Assembly (NCBI RefSeq): GCF_963966145.1
Contig: NC_091049.1
Span: forward strand, 9,486,001-9,550,000
Length of the DNA: 64,000 bases
Reading direction: 5' to 3'
Source: Tenebrio molitor
Lineage: Eukaryota; Arthropoda; Insecta; Coleoptera; Tenebrionidae
The notes under the pieces were generated by a model, which had not been told where the DNA came from, did not search any database, and saw only the letters and a list, made by a program, of their open reading frames with translations. A program made the position numbers and the translations under genes. Below are positions 34,250 to 45,568 of this stretch, in pieces (within the stretch, counting starts at the first letter, position 1; every line of letters starts with the position of its first letter).

Positions 34250-34671
34250 GAAATACAAAATTCTTTGACTATTAGTGGTTTGCCACCACATAAGTTAGTG
34301 TTGAAAGTTAATTGCACGTTTTACTGATCAGAAACTTAAATACAAAGGAAGCATTAGTCTATGGAACAAGAACGGGCATCAAGTTTATGCATCGCAATGC
34401 TATTGATTGCGAAGATTTAACTGGAACCGAACGCAATAAGAGAATTTTGATTCCACGTATAAATTTAACGTATTCAGGTACTATTTTACCATTTAATTTT
34501 CAAAGAAGTCAATTTCCAATTATAACTGCATTTGCGATGACAATAAATAAGTCTCAAAAACAAACATTCGAAAAAATTGCAATTTTATTGAGGCAGCCAG
34601 TTTTCAATTGTATGTCGCAGCAAGTAGCGTTCGATCATCATTCAATGAATATGACGGCCAAGGGCATTTAG
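34250..34671 (+). pseudogene. Helitron helicase (Pif1-like), C-terminal end
   Basis: Frames give EIQNSLTISGLPPHKLVLKV, then after a shift LIRNLNTKEALVYGTRTGIK, RILIPRINLTYSG, FQRSQFPIITAFAMTINKSQ, QTFEKIAILL and VAFDHHSM. This is the Helitron helicase ending: SGLPPHKL, LLRNLN...G.CNGTR, RIL.PRI.L, FPI...FAMTINKSQGQT, YVA.SR. The terminal SR motif is degraded. A Helitron 3' terminus lies about 500 bases downstream. Confidence 0.9.
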
Positions 34672-35174
34672 CAAACGATGAAATTTTATTTTAAGTTCAA
34701 TGGACAACATTTTATTTTTTTAACCGCCCGGTTTTTTTGTTTTAATAAAAAATATAGGTCTAAAAAATACGAAACAGGTGTTCTTTATTTCATTTTTCAT
34801 TTTTTGTATTAATTTTTTATTTCAATCTTATATAATTTGAAAAAGATAGGCAAATTAACTGTGCAGCCTTGGCGAAACCTGGCCAGTATAGCAATAAAGA
34901 ACCTAAGGAAATGTCAAAACACGCGTTATTGTTTTTAAATATGGCACAGCCAAACTATATTTTTCAAATAACTAGAAAATTAGTGCATAATTAATGACGT
35001 ATTTGTAAACGCTCGCAGCTGACGTAATAGAACAAAATTTAAAAAAAATTATATGCGATAATTATTATAGAGGTATACTCCTTGATAAAAAAAATCTCAG
35101 TAACGTTCAAACCAAGCTTCAAACTTAAAAATTTAATGAAAACGGTCGAATTTCGACCGCTGGGCGACCTCTAG
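34672..35174 (+). mobile_element. Helitron 3' end with hairpin and CTAG terminus
   Basis: After the helicase stop there is AT-rich sequence and then CGGTCGAATTTCGACCG (35143-35159), a perfect 6-bp-stem hairpin. Eleven bases later comes CTAG (35171-35174), followed by T. A short hairpin just before CTRR is the defining Helitron 3' end, and insertion before T is usual. The 5' end (TC) was not found. The MITE at 33382-34095 may have cut it off. Confidence 0.8.
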
Positions 35175-35204
35175 TCAGTTGTATTACAATGAGTAGTGAA
35201 TGTT

Positions 35205-35305
35205 ATGCAAATTATTTTTGTGGTGGTGTTACGTGCTGCGCACTCATCAAATTCATATCCCAGCACCGTTGACATGAATAACACCACCGCAAAAATGATC
35301 TGCAT
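35205..35305. repeat. Hairpin, related apex (half core)
   Basis: ATGCAAATTATTTTTGTGGT pairs with ACCGCAAAAATGATCTGCAT. On the minus strand the loop has ATGAGTGCGCAGCACG, a half-match to the shared core. Confidence 0.7.
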
Positions 35306-35355
35306 TTAATAAATTTCGATTACAAATTAATTTGATCGCTGATATTTATACTATA

Positions 35356-35652
35356 GTATTGCCGTTATAACTTTTTATCTGCTCCGCCCACTAAAATTGA
35401 CCAATCAGAATCAAAGCCAGATTAAATCTGTACAACTTTTCATCACATTTGCCACGTAAAAAAGTTAAGGTTAGAATTTTGCTGTCAAGTCCACAATTAT
35501 TGTTTTAGGTTCTAAAAAATAAAATGTCATTAAGACAATTCGAATGTCAGAAATTTTTACTGTGTAAATTAGATCGTCTTAACAACCTATTTGATTGGTA
35601 ACTAAGAAAATGAAATGGGCGGGGCAGATAAAATGTTACGTTGTCCTTAGTA
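35356..35652. mobile_element. 297-bp MITE, first copy
   Basis: TAACTTTTTATCTGCTCCGC near the left end is mirrored by GCGGGGCAGATAAAATGTTA near the right. A near-identical copy (a few substitutions, about 97% by eye) is at 51338-51632. Confidence 0.85.
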
Positions 35653-35845
35653 TTATAGTCCAATATCCACTACAATTCTTTTGTAACCATGGAAATCACT
35701 AAAATTAAGTTTGTTTTATTGGTTGATGAACATTAAGTGACAGATGAATTAAATAGTCACTTATAATAACTGTTACCAAGAAAAGGCAAAGTTATCATTC
35801 ACCTGTCATTTGTAAAAAATAGACCAATAAAATAGTATATTAAAA

Positions 35846-35955
35846 TATAATTGCAGAAGGCATCTATTCAAGCACGAATGTGAAATTCCGAAACGAGCCG
35901 CGTAGCGGCGAGTTGAGGAACAAATGAATACTTGAAGGACCTTCTGTAATATGCA
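35846..35955. repeat. Hairpin with CGAG core (35894-35912)
   Basis: GCAGAAGGCATCTATTCAAG pairs with CTTGAAGGACCTTCTGTAAT. The apex is CGAG-CCGCGTAGCGG-CGAG, the longest mini-stem of the family. Confidence 0.85.
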
Positions 35956-36429
35956 TCAATATTATGCTTCAAGCAAGTCTTCCTACGTTAGCGTTTTCAT
36001 TAGAATGCAAGAATGGATGCGGATTTTGGAACTAGAAAACTGGCGCGTTAATAAGACTAGTATGGTCTGTGAAAATCATTTTATCCTGATATCTTCGCCC
36101 TTTTGTTACTTACTCTTACGTCTGTAGTGAGGTCTTTGTTGGTCGTTCCATTAGGTCCAAAATCCATTTTAAACTATAAACCTGTATTGGTGGTAGGGTC
36201 CATACACCCGAGTGGGTAGCTTTTGCAGTTCTTATTTATTTTTTTTAACAATTCTTACTGCACCTTTATTAGTCTTTAATGGTCTCTGTGTACGACTTTA
36301 GAAAAGAATGTTGTCCTGAGCTGTACAGTGTACAGGTGGCATGCGTTGTTAAAATAGAGACCGCCTTGCTATTAGGGAATTTTACTTGTTCTGTAACTAG
36401 GTACTGTACTATAGGGTTATTGTTTTCCG

Positions 36430-36800
36430 GGTTGTGCAGCGGTCTATTTATATCGTTAGTGGTGGGAGTGGTCCCCGTGGGATTGGTGTTGGGGGTGGTA
36501 GGCGTGGCTCGGTGAATGAGGTTAGTGGAGGGAGTGCACACATACATGGCCGAATAACGGAATTCCACGTGCTAGAAATCTCAACACCTTGGTCTCTGTT
36601 GAAATTATTTGGATTTTTTCTAATCTCGATTGCTTTCCTTATTAATCTGGTATTTAGTTGTTTTAGCCAGAACTACTGTCTTTTCAAGGTCGAACGTGTG
36701 GTCTTCATCTTCGAATTTGTGTTCCGCCAATGCTGATTTCTCCTTGTCATACTGCTTGATGGCCCTACTATGTTCTTTTAATCGATGGTATTTTTTTTTT
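36430..36800 (-). pseudogene. Penelope-like element, GIY-YIG endonuclease tail
   Basis: The minus strand reads RLKEHSRAIKQYDKEKSALA followed by EHKFEDEDHTFDLEKTVVL. After a one-base shift it reads RKAIEIRKNPNNFNRDQG and EISSTWNSV. The series R.KEH..A......SALAEH....H, REAIEI.K.P.N.NR..G..LS..W is the C-terminal endonuclease part of Penelope-like retroelements. The catalytic GIY-YIG core and the polymerase are missing. A Pro/Thr-rich tail follows. The fragment is inactive. Confidence 0.8.
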
Positions 36801-36954
36801 TAGTCGATGATATTTTTACTAATTCAATATCCGCTACAATTCTTTTGTAATCGTGGAAATCATTCAAATTAAGTTTGTTTCATTGGTTGATGAACATTAA
36901 GTGACAGGTGAATGAAATTGTCATTGATATTGCTGCTACAATAGTATATTTCAA

Positions 36955-37508
36955 ACCAAGGTAAGAAAGTGGTTTCTTGCAGACCGCAGGCAAAGATTAT
37001 AAACCGAGTCGTAGACGAGGTTTGTAAGTGCCTAAGGTCTGCAAGGACACTTTCTTAACAAGGTTTGAATACAATTTTTTTCCCTACCGGCACAACTTTG
37101 TTGAAAAAAGTAAAAAAAAATCGTTATATTCGTGATTAAAACGAAAATTTTGAGAATTGAATAGTAGCCTGTGTTATTTGTTTAATTAACTTGTCATCGC
37201 ATTTGAAGATTTGAGGTTTGTTCGAAAATTTAATATAAACAGGGTAAAGTAATCTACCTACCTAGCTTATCTGTTTATTTTCCAGTTTATATGATTGACC
37301 TGCCAACTTACTTCATTGAATTGGCTTTCATTTATCAATAACTTATTTCACTTTTGACACTTTTGACATTTGTATTTTGGTACAGTTTTACCATAAACAT
37401 TTCATGATTAACTTTCTTACCTTAGGGAGAAAGTTGAATTTTCTCATCTCAAATGAGGTATCCACAGCCTACATTTCTAACCGGTAGGGAGAAAAAATAT
37501 TTGTATTC
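36955..37508. mobile_element. Compound hairpin/TIR element, first copy
   Basis: A hairpin (CAAACCAAGGTAAGAAAGTG against CACTTTCTTAACAAGGTTTG; apex CGAG-TCGTAGA-CGAG at 37005-37019) is joined to a segment bounded by TTTTTCCCTACCGG and its inverse, CCGGTAGGGAGAAAAA. A second copy sits in a FAR intron (44318-44868). Confidence 0.8.
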
Positions 37509-37699
37509 TTAAAGTTGCGTTGGCTTTAATTGCGAAACGAGTAAATTGTTTATAATCATTTATTATTATTCTAGTAAGACTATTTTTTTTATTAAAGCTC
37601 CATTTTACTTCTGTTCTTTATAGATGGATTAATTTTACCCACTGCATACAATTTTATTCGTTACTCCACACACCCACACATACTTCTTCTCATTTTAGT

Positions 37700-39466
37700 T
37701 TAATTAACCATTAGAGACCAAATTTTTGTCATTATCATCCCCATTAATATCGTTAGAATAAAATAGAATGTGAAGAGTAAAATATCATGTGCAACCTCGA
37801 ATCTGAAAATAAAAGAAATTGCCCTACATTAAATCCAAGCCATCCAGTGAATGAGATAGTTGACACTGCATCATTATCTTTACCTTTGCATTCTAATTGT
37901 AGCTTCTGGTAAAGTCCGCAATGGATCCTTGAGCAAGTAGACTCTTAATCCTTTTATAAAATTGCTACAATATGTATCCCAATTGACCATTCTAATGTCG
38001 AATGGGAACATTGTCCTATCTTCATCATCAATTCGATTCCATAAATCTTTTACGTTTCCATTCGTAAAATTCCAATTTGTATTTGTAAAGATACCAAACA
38101 TGTCCAAGATTTTTTCTAGATATCTTACTTTGGCGAACGCTTGAGGTTTTTTGAACGTTAAAATGTAATAGAAATCATACAAAATTGCTAATGTGTGATT
38201 GTAGAGTATTTTGAATAAAGTGTACCAAAGAGAACTGGTAGTGCATATTACTCTGGGCGTCCATATAGCCTTACTGAAAGGATAACGATGCAAATATGGC
38301 TTAACTAACTTGATAAAATCTATGAAGCTAGTTGGATTATCGATGGAGGAGACGTAGTTGTATACGGGAATGGGGTCCTTCTGGGGTATGTCCCAAGCGC
38401 ATGCTATCATTGCTGAAGTTACCAAATCGACAGGAACCAACTCCACGTTAAAACCTTCTTTATATAGAATAACTCTAAGTAATCCTAAAGAAAAAAATGC
38501 CGTGAAACCAAAAGCTGCAAAAGAATCGACCCAATTTTCGACAGGTTCCTTGCACGAAGAAGTCACTGAAACTTTTGTTATAAGTGCTTAGTGTCATAAT
38601 TTGTTGGGTTACCTATTGCCGGTCGAAAAATTCCGATGGGTAATCCATCTGATATTTCTTTAATCATAGATTCCGCCATTGCTTTGGTGAAAGTATAAGT
38701 GTTTATCCATTTCTTTAGAATACTGTAGAGAGAAAAATGCTCTTCAGCTGTATTGCAAGATCTATAAAATTGTTTTAGTCTCTTACTTCGGTGTCCGTCG
38801 AGCAGCTTCTTCTAGTGAAAGTCTCTCCAACATAGATTCTGCTTGTTCATAATGCAAAGGATGATTGTAAATAACTTCATCAAGAGCGTCGAGGTGACAG
38901 TAGACATACGCCGTAGAAGTGTGCACCACAGACTAAAATATATTTTGAAAAACACTTCTCCAAATAATAATCGACTTTACTTTCAAATTTTCAAATTTTT
39001 TACACAATTCCAGTAAAGTCTTGGTTCCTTTAACATTCACATCATAAGCCGATTTGATGTTCTCGTTAAAATCGACCGTCGCAGCAACATGAAACACAAT
39101 GTTGGTTTTTGAAATCAACTCTTGTCGATCTTCAAGTGTCAAACCTAGGTTTTCTTGGGTACAGTCTCCGTCCATCGCGGTTAGACGGTTCCTGTAATCT
39201 GGATGTTCGTCTCGTACTTTGTCAAAGAGCTAGAAAGAATAGTTTTTGATGGACTTTAATGTTAGTATATTTACCGCGCAATTAAAGATCTTGTCTAATC
39301 TTGCCGATGCGTTTTTGCCTTTTTTCGCCCTTATCAAAACGTAAATAGTAGCAACTTTAGTACTTCGCAAAAGTTTCTCGATGAGGACTTTTCCTACGAA
39401 ACCGGTACCTCCAGTAATAAAAACTGTTTGGTTTTCGTAGAAATCAAGAATTTTTGATGGAGACAT
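37700..39466 (-). CDS. Fatty acyl-CoA reductase A
   Basis: Six minus-strand exons: 39466-39275, 39229-38981, 38932-38787, 38722-38613, 38565-37884 and 37802-37700. All splices are GT-AG and in phase, and the product is 493 residues. The enzyme family reduces fatty acyl-CoA to alcohol with NADPH; some members make wax or pheromone precursors. Residues 14-26 are the Rossmann nucleotide loop (VFITGGTGFVGKV). NIVFHVAATVDF near 105 and the Y-x3-K catalytic pair in TYTFTK (near 205-209) follow. The C-terminal FAR domain carries VSSIDNP and ends in a hydrophobic membrane anchor (ILLFTFYFILTILMGMIMTK). An in-frame stop precedes the ATG, so the start is firm. The frame is intact. It has two tandem paralogues. 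Confidence 0.93.
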
Positions 39467-39836
39467 TTTTGCTTAGTTAGCAAGGGTATCTCTTTGGGCG
39501 TCAACTCGGTAACTGCTGTGTGAAAATAGTACGATTTTCACAGCAAACTTGAAATGACCCAGTTGGTTGAGGTTTTTTAAAGCTATAATTGACTGAAACA
39601 TTTTTTAATAGATGCAATTATTGTCATTAACTTTATATAATTTTGTTTGTCGTTCCGAAACGGTCGATGATCCTTGTTATTTTCAAAGTGATAAAATGTC
39701 CCCATATAATTTTTTTAAAATGGGATATTTTTTAGTAGTTTTATATCTTCTATTGCAGAATCAACAAACTGCATTCAGAAACATCAACATTGAGGTTTGG
39801 TTAAAAAGAAATGAAGAAAGTAATTTAATAACCTAT
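39467..39836 (-). promoter_or_regulatory. Conserved 5' flank of FAR A
   Basis: This flank is shared with the other two FAR copies (45569-45920 and 50413-50770). It includes a TATATAAAG on the minus strand (39639-39631) and TTTCAGTCAATTATAG (around 39594). The spacing of about 45 bases is long for a TATA/initiator pair, so which site is used is uncertain. Confidence 0.4.
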
Positions 39837-40231
39837 AGCTCGGTGGCCGCATGGCTGTCGGAGACAGTGCTCCGAGGTCGCGGTCCCGGCGCTAGTGGGT
39901 TCGAATCCCACCGAAGGGGGAGGATTTTTTCGAAGGAAGGAAACTCCGCCGGGCCATGGATGTGTGTGTGTGTCTAGTAGGGGCTGACGGTAGGGTGGTG
40001 GAAGGAAGAGCGACACTCTCCCGACACCACCGCGAGGTCAGCAGGGTTCAAATCCCAGGCCGGATGGCCTCCCATGGATGTTGTGATATTCGTGTTGTGT
40101 CGTCCAGAAAAAGGAGAGGAGAGAGGGTGGGCGTAGGTAGCCGGGGAAAGTACCCCGGAGCCCCGCCGCACCACAAAGGAAAAAAATATAGGCCTGTTAG
40201 GTGAAAGGGGAAAGGCAAAAAAAAAAAAAAA
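39837..40231 (+). mobile_element. Dimeric tRNA-type SINE, copy 1
   Basis: Starts AGCTCGGTGGCCGCATGGC and ends in an A tract. It is flanked by TTAATAACCTAT (39825-39836 and 40232-40243). A tRNA-like head with a box-B sequence GGTTCGAATCCC (39898-39909) is followed by a second unit with GGTTCAAATCCC (40045-40056). The paralogous flanks of the other FAR copies show the empty site. Transcription by RNA polymerase III is inferred. Confidence 0.85.
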
Positions 40232-40243
40232 TTAATAACCTAT

Positions 40244-40863
40244 TAACACATAATCGAGGTACCCTTGAAGGCTAATAAATTCAAGGTAATCCTGTTAGTT
40301 TGCTTTTACATTTCACTGTTGTTATTGTTGTATATCATTAAAGACTTTCTTGTAAAAACTAATCACCCTTTCGTTCTAAGCAATATCATCCGTTTAATTT
40401 TAGATCAAACTATTCCAGTGTAAGAACATTTAAACTGTCAAACATTTGATTTTGAAAAATAGTGCTCTACTTCAAAAACGACACCTTTCTTCGCCAAAGT
40501 CTTTTTAGGATGTCTACAAATTATACACTGTTCTCATCCAAGTCTTTTTTCATGTCTTTCATTTATGTAAAGTTTTAGTGTAATAAATAGCTACAAATAT
40601 GCAGATTTGCTAACTTATTGCTTGATTTAACCGGGCAGTTAGTTATTGCGCCGTTCCAGAAACCGGGCATGATGTGATTGGTGACTTTCTAACGTTTCTA
40701 GAGCAACGCTTGATTTAACCGGTCGTTAAGTTATCGGGCCGTTTTAGAAACCGGGCAGTAGTCGCTTATCTTTTAGTCAAATTTCAATTCACTGGCGACA
40801 AGTCAAAATAATATTAATTATTATTTATGCCTTGCTCCTGATTCCTCCAAGTATCCATAATAA
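40244..40863. other. Distal part of the FAR duplication unit
   Basis: To about 40560 this is shared with the flanks of FAR B and C. Beyond that lies an imperfect pair of ACCGG-rich units (TTGATTTAACCGG, 40622 and 40711). No gene is present. Confidence 0.5.
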
Positions 40864-41192
40864 TACCGGGATATCAAAAATTATCTTGGTCAAAGGTGGT
40901 GATAGATTTTCAAATAATTGTCGAAGCTTTGTGTCAAATCATTTTTTGAATGTCAAAATCAATTTCGAGAGCACTTGCCACACTTTGCAGTAGCGCCGAA
41001 GGATTTTTATGCATGCCTTACAAATTGTGTTGGTGTGTTTTGCGAAACTGGCTCTGTTACTCATAAAAAAAGGTGCTGGTAGGCCATTCGTTCGTACCGA
41101 AGAAATCGTCACACTAAATAAGTTGAGACGGACGTTTTCCAATCCATAACCTGTGACCACCTTTGACCAAGATAATTTTTGATATCCAGGTA
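40864..41192. mobile_element. 329-bp MITE, TIR TACCGGGATATCAAAAATTA
   Basis: The right end mirrors the left for about 38 bases (TACCTGGATATCAAAAATTA on the minus strand), and both end in TA. It is inserted in a repeat whose uninterrupted inverse copy is at about 26727-26850. Confidence 0.85.
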
Positions 41193-42572
41193 TAATTTAT
41201 AGAATACATATTCCTACTTAAAATCAATAACGGGCGTCATAGAAGTTTTCACTTCTGTGGTGCGGTCTTAAGCACACGCTCTTTTTTTTTTTATTTCGTA
41301 CCCTTTTTGTTGTACTTATCTCTTGTGTCCTCGTTCACCGCGCGATTTGTTTTTATTTTCCTTTCTAAGGCTTTCCTTTTGCGGCGAAGCTCGCCGGAAG
41401 CATTCCGCAAGTTTCATTCTCCGGCTACCGGGCAGGTCGTCACCACCCTTCCTTCTCAGTGATCACAGCTACCACCAGAAAGAAGATCTCCACCGAAGTC
41501 AAAGAAAAAGTAAATGGTTATTAAGGGGAGTTTGTCTCAACGAGAACAATAAGCAACAAAAAAAAAACGTAACACTATCTATAATTGATTTCATATAAAT
41601 GTTCATCAAGTGAGCTGTGCATTTGTAAAAGCACCTTTAATTTAGTTACATTACAAAAGTCACATTCATGAAGGTCATGTCCAATAAATCTTTACTTGGT
41701 AAAATACAAAGACAAAAACAAATAACAATTACTTTAATTTAATCAGTAAAAAGACGTAACATTGCTTTTGAAATCAGCAATGTTAAAATGGACAAAAACT
41801 AAAAAATTAGTCAAATCGAGTTCGCGCAGAGCAAGCAACTTTGAAAGTTAAAGTCACTAGCTTTATCTTTACTACCAACAGAAAATCAGATTTTCATGGC
41901 TTGCTTAGATGCACATTTATATGAAATTGAGTACCTATATAAAATAGTTATGTGGTGCAGCTCGCTGGGAAAACTTTTCAAATTTTGAAGTTGCCGTTTT
42001 ACAGTATACAGTATACAGGGTGTTCCAGAACTCGCTCCCCAGAAAAAAGAGCAGAAATCTTTATAAAAAGTAAATAAATAATCCCAAAGAAATGTTGTTC
42101 TAGCTTGAACGGTATTCGAGAAAAGAACATGGACCAGCAGGATTGTCTCAGAGAATTTAGGATTCGCAGGATCTCTCAGATCATATTCCGATTTTGTCCA
42201 AATCGTCTCAGAATCTTCTCCAGACGCAGTCGACGTCTTCACCACCCCGCACCACCTCGTGGAGACACCACCGGGCACCGCGCCGGCCAGGAAGGGGGCG
42301 AGCCCCGACTCCGGAAAAGCTCCGCCAGGCTGCCACAACACCCGCCAATACCTTGTACGGTCCTCCACAGACCACTTCTCGGCCCCACTGGACCATCCGA
42401 ACGAAGACCGACACACCACTGTAGAGGTTGTTTTTGTAAGAGGTACATAGGCGGAGCCAACAACCTGCGCGAAGCTGACGTCATAGTTATGAGCAGTGGC
42501 GTAACCAAATTATTTCAATTTATTTTATATTTTTTATTAATTAAAACCTTGTTCTATTCCATTTGTCTTACA
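41193..42572. other. Repeat remnants, a GC-rich block, no gene accepted
   Basis: To about 41290 this continues the repeat split by the preceding MITE. At 42014 there is a solo TACAGGGTGTTCCAGAACTC end. 42120-42480 is strongly GC-rich with overlapping frames on both strands but no recognisable protein motif. It may be part of a retroelement. Confidence 0.4.
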
Positions 42573-42960
42573 GAGAACTCTATTGTTACATTTTAAAATT
42601 CGAATCGTTTTCGAACATTATACCACCGTGGACAGGACTCGTGGCAATTTCCGTTTTCCGCTGAACACCAAAAAAAGCCCCGGTCGGAAGGAGGGGCAAA
42701 ACTATAAAACGGGGGAACCAGTGAAGATCCGGTCTTTCTCGGGTCCTTTTTCGTCGATTTGTCACGGTTTTGTCGTCAGATTCGTGCAGGAGTGTATAGA
42801 GGGCTGAAAGGGGTGAGTTGTTGAGCGTCGGGAAAAGAATGTGGAGACGTCGAGGATCCGAAGAGAGAGGAGGACAGGAGCGTCCGAGAAGTCCGAATCC
42901 AGACGCCGGGCAGGTCCCCGACGGAAAATACGAATGAAGGTACGATCTAAATACTTAAAT
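42573..42960 (+). mobile_element. Possible LTR fragment related to the 60.8-kb LTR
   Basis: It starts TGTTACATTTTAAAATTCGA. A core-promoter block ACTATAAAACGGGGGAACCAG (its middle at about 42710) parallels GCTATAAATCGGGGGAACCAG near 60903 in the solo LTR. No matching right end was found, so this is probably a truncated LTR. Confidence 0.4.
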
Positions 42961-43196
42961 GACATTTATCTTTTTGACATTGTTATTGTTTTCCACGGCT
43001 CGCTTGATATTTTTTCAAATTTATTAATAAAACATCGTAACGTAATAAAAATTTTATTTATTTTCTTGAATTTTTATTTCCCATAAGTCAACGAGTTAGA
43101 CATAATTGAAATTAAAAAAAACAGCCTGTATATTATTATTATCATTATCACCGTGATTCTATATGAAGAAACTAATTAATTAGTTTTGAATCCAAA

Positions 43197-45568
43197 TTAT
43201 TTTAAACTATCTATTAGAGACCACATTTTCGCCATCATAATCCCCACCAAAATCGTCAGAATAAAATAGAATGTAAAGAGTAAAATATTTTGTGCAACCT
43301 CAAATCTGAAAACAAAAATTGCAATACATTCATTTCAGATCATGCAGTGTCTGGGATAATTTACGCTGCATTATCATTTTTACCTTTTCATTTTAATCCT
43401 TGCTTCTGGTAAAGTGCACAACGGATCCTTGAGCAAGTAAATTCTTATTCCTTTTAGAAAATTACCATAAAATGTATCCCATTTGACCGATCTGATGTCG
43501 AAAGGGAACATTATTCTATCTTCGTCAGTAATTCGATGCCATAAATCCCTTACGTTTCCATTGGTAAATTTCCAACTTATATTCGTAAAGGTACCAAACG
43601 TGTCAAAGAGTTTTTCTAGATATCTTATTTTGACAAATGCTTTCGGTTTTTTGAACGTTAAAATGTAATACACATCACACAGGACTGCTACCGTGCGATT
43701 ACAGAGTATCTTTAACAAAGAGTACCAAAAATAACTGGTAGTCCATATAAATGTGGGCATCCATATCGCCTTACTCAACGGATAACGATACATTTGTGGT
43801 TTAATTACTTTGATAAAATCTATGAATCTAGTTGGATTATCGATGGAGGAAACGTAGTTGTATACAGGAATAGGGTTCTTCTGGGGTATGTCCCAAGCGC
43901 ATACTATCATAGCTGAAGCTACCAAATCGACAGGAACGCACTCCATATTACTATCTTCTTTATATAGAATAACTCTAAGTAATCCTAAAGAAAAAAATGC
44001 CGTGAAACCAAAAGCTCCATAAGAATCGACCCAATTTTCGACAGGTTCCTTGTACGAAGAAGTCACTAAAACTTTTGTAATAAGTGCTTGGAGTTATAAT
44101 TTGTTCGGTTACCTATTCCCGGGCGAAAAATTCCGATCGGTAATCCATCTGATATTTTTTTAATCATAGATTCCGCCATAGCTTTGGTATAAGTATAAGT
44201 GTTAGTCCATTTCTTTAGAATACTGAAAAGAAAAATGCTAAATCAACGTTTCGTAGAAATCTAACACAGACTTTCTCGAGAATGATCTTTAGATCTACGT
44301 TTATTGCAAGGTCTATAATAGTATATTTCAAACCAAGGTAAGAAAGTGCTTTCTTGCAGACCGCAGGCAAAGATTGTAAACCGAGCCGTAGGCGAGGTTT
44401 GTAATAGCCCAAGGTCTGCAAGGGCACTTTCTTAACAAGGTTTGAATACTATTTTTTCCCTACCGGCACAACTTCGTTGAAAAAAGTCAAAAAAAGATGG
44501 TTACATTTCTGATTAAAACAAAAATTTTGAGAATTGAATAGTAGGCTGGGTTATTTTTTAAAATTAACTTGTCATCGCATTTGAAAATTTGACGTTTATT
44601 CGAAAATTTGATATAAACAGAAGTTGTAGTACCTACCTAGCTTATCTGTTTATTTTCCAGATTATATGATTGATCTACCAACTTGTTTTATTGAATTGGC
44701 TTTCATTTATCAATTAGTTATTTCACTTTTGACACTTTTGACATTTGTATTTTGGTACAGTTTTACCATAAACATTTCATGATTAACTTTCTTACCTTAG
44801 CGAGAAAGTTGAGTTTTCTCACCTCAAATGAGGTATCCACAGCCTACATTTCTAACCGGTAGGGAAAAAAATTGTTTTAGTCTCTTACCTCGGTGTCCGT
44901 CGGAAAGCCTCCTCTAGTGAAAGTCTCTCCAACATAGATTCTGCTTGTTCATAGTGCAAAGGATGATCGTAAATAACTTCATCGAGAGTGTCGAGATGAG
45001 ATTGGACATACGCCGTAGAAGTGTGCACCACCGACTTAAATATATTTTGAAAAAGACTTCTCTGAATTATAATCAATATTACCTTCAAATTTTCAATTTT
45101 TTTGCAGAATTCCAACACAATCTTAGTTCCTTTAACGTTCACATCATACGCCGATTTGATGTTTTCGTTAAAACCTACCGTCGCAGCAACATGAAAGACG
45201 ATATTGGTTTTTGAAATCAACTCTTGTCGATCTTCAAGTGCCAAACCGAGGTTTCCTTGGGTACAGTCGCCGGATATCGCAGTTACACGGTTCTTGCAAT
45301 CGGGATGCTCCTCTCGTAGCTTGTCAAAGAGCTGAAAACAATCATTTTTGATGGACTTTAATGTTAGTATATTTACCGCGCAATTAAGGATCTCGTCTAA
45401 TCTTGCCGATGGCTTTTTGTCTTTTTTTGCCCTTATCAAAACGTAAATGGTGGCAACTTTAGTGCTTCGCAAAAGTTTCTCGATGAGGACTTTTCCTATG
45501 AAACCGGCACCTCCAGTAATAAAAACACTTTGATTCTCATAGAAATCAAGAATTTTTGATGGAGACAT
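43197..45568 (-). CDS. Fatty acyl-CoA reductase B
   Basis: Six minus-strand exons: 45568-45377, 45331-45083, 45034-44889, 44222-44113, 44065-43384 and 43305-43197. They encode 495 residues with the same exon phases as FAR A. Landmarks are FITGGAGFIGKV, FHVAATVGF, the catalytic TYTYTK, VSSIDNP and a C-terminal hydrophobic anchor. The frame stays open upstream to an ATG at 45643, adding 25 codons. I prefer 45568 because it aligns with the other copies. Intron 3 holds a 551-bp element not present in the paralogues. Introns 1 and 2 are only about 45-48 bases and happen to lack stops in frame. The copy is intact and the most diverged in exon 2. Confidence 0.93.
44318..44868. mobile_element. Compound hairpin/TIR element in FAR B intron 3
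   Basis: Second copy of the element at 36955. The apex is CGAG-CCGTAGG-CGAG (44382-44396). The paralogous introns read TCTATAAAATTG without it, so the insertion point is after TCTATA. No long target duplication is apparent. Confidence 0.85.

Noticed and set aside
39591..39639. TATA/initiator pair for FAR A
   Set aside because: TATATAAAG and TCAGTC are conserved among copies but about 45 bases apart, too far for a confident core-promoter call.
39840..39912. tRNA gene
   Set aside because: The box-B-like site is part of a SINE head repeated at 58.9 kb with target duplications and an A tail, so it is not a functional tRNA gene.
39956..40204. Small ORFs over the SINE
   Set aside because: They are readings of the repeat, and the same readings appear in copy 2.
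42105..42596. Pro/Arg-rich ORF of 163 codons
   Set aside because: GC-rich DNA is open in several frames on both strands. No recognisable domain, and no splice or promoter context.
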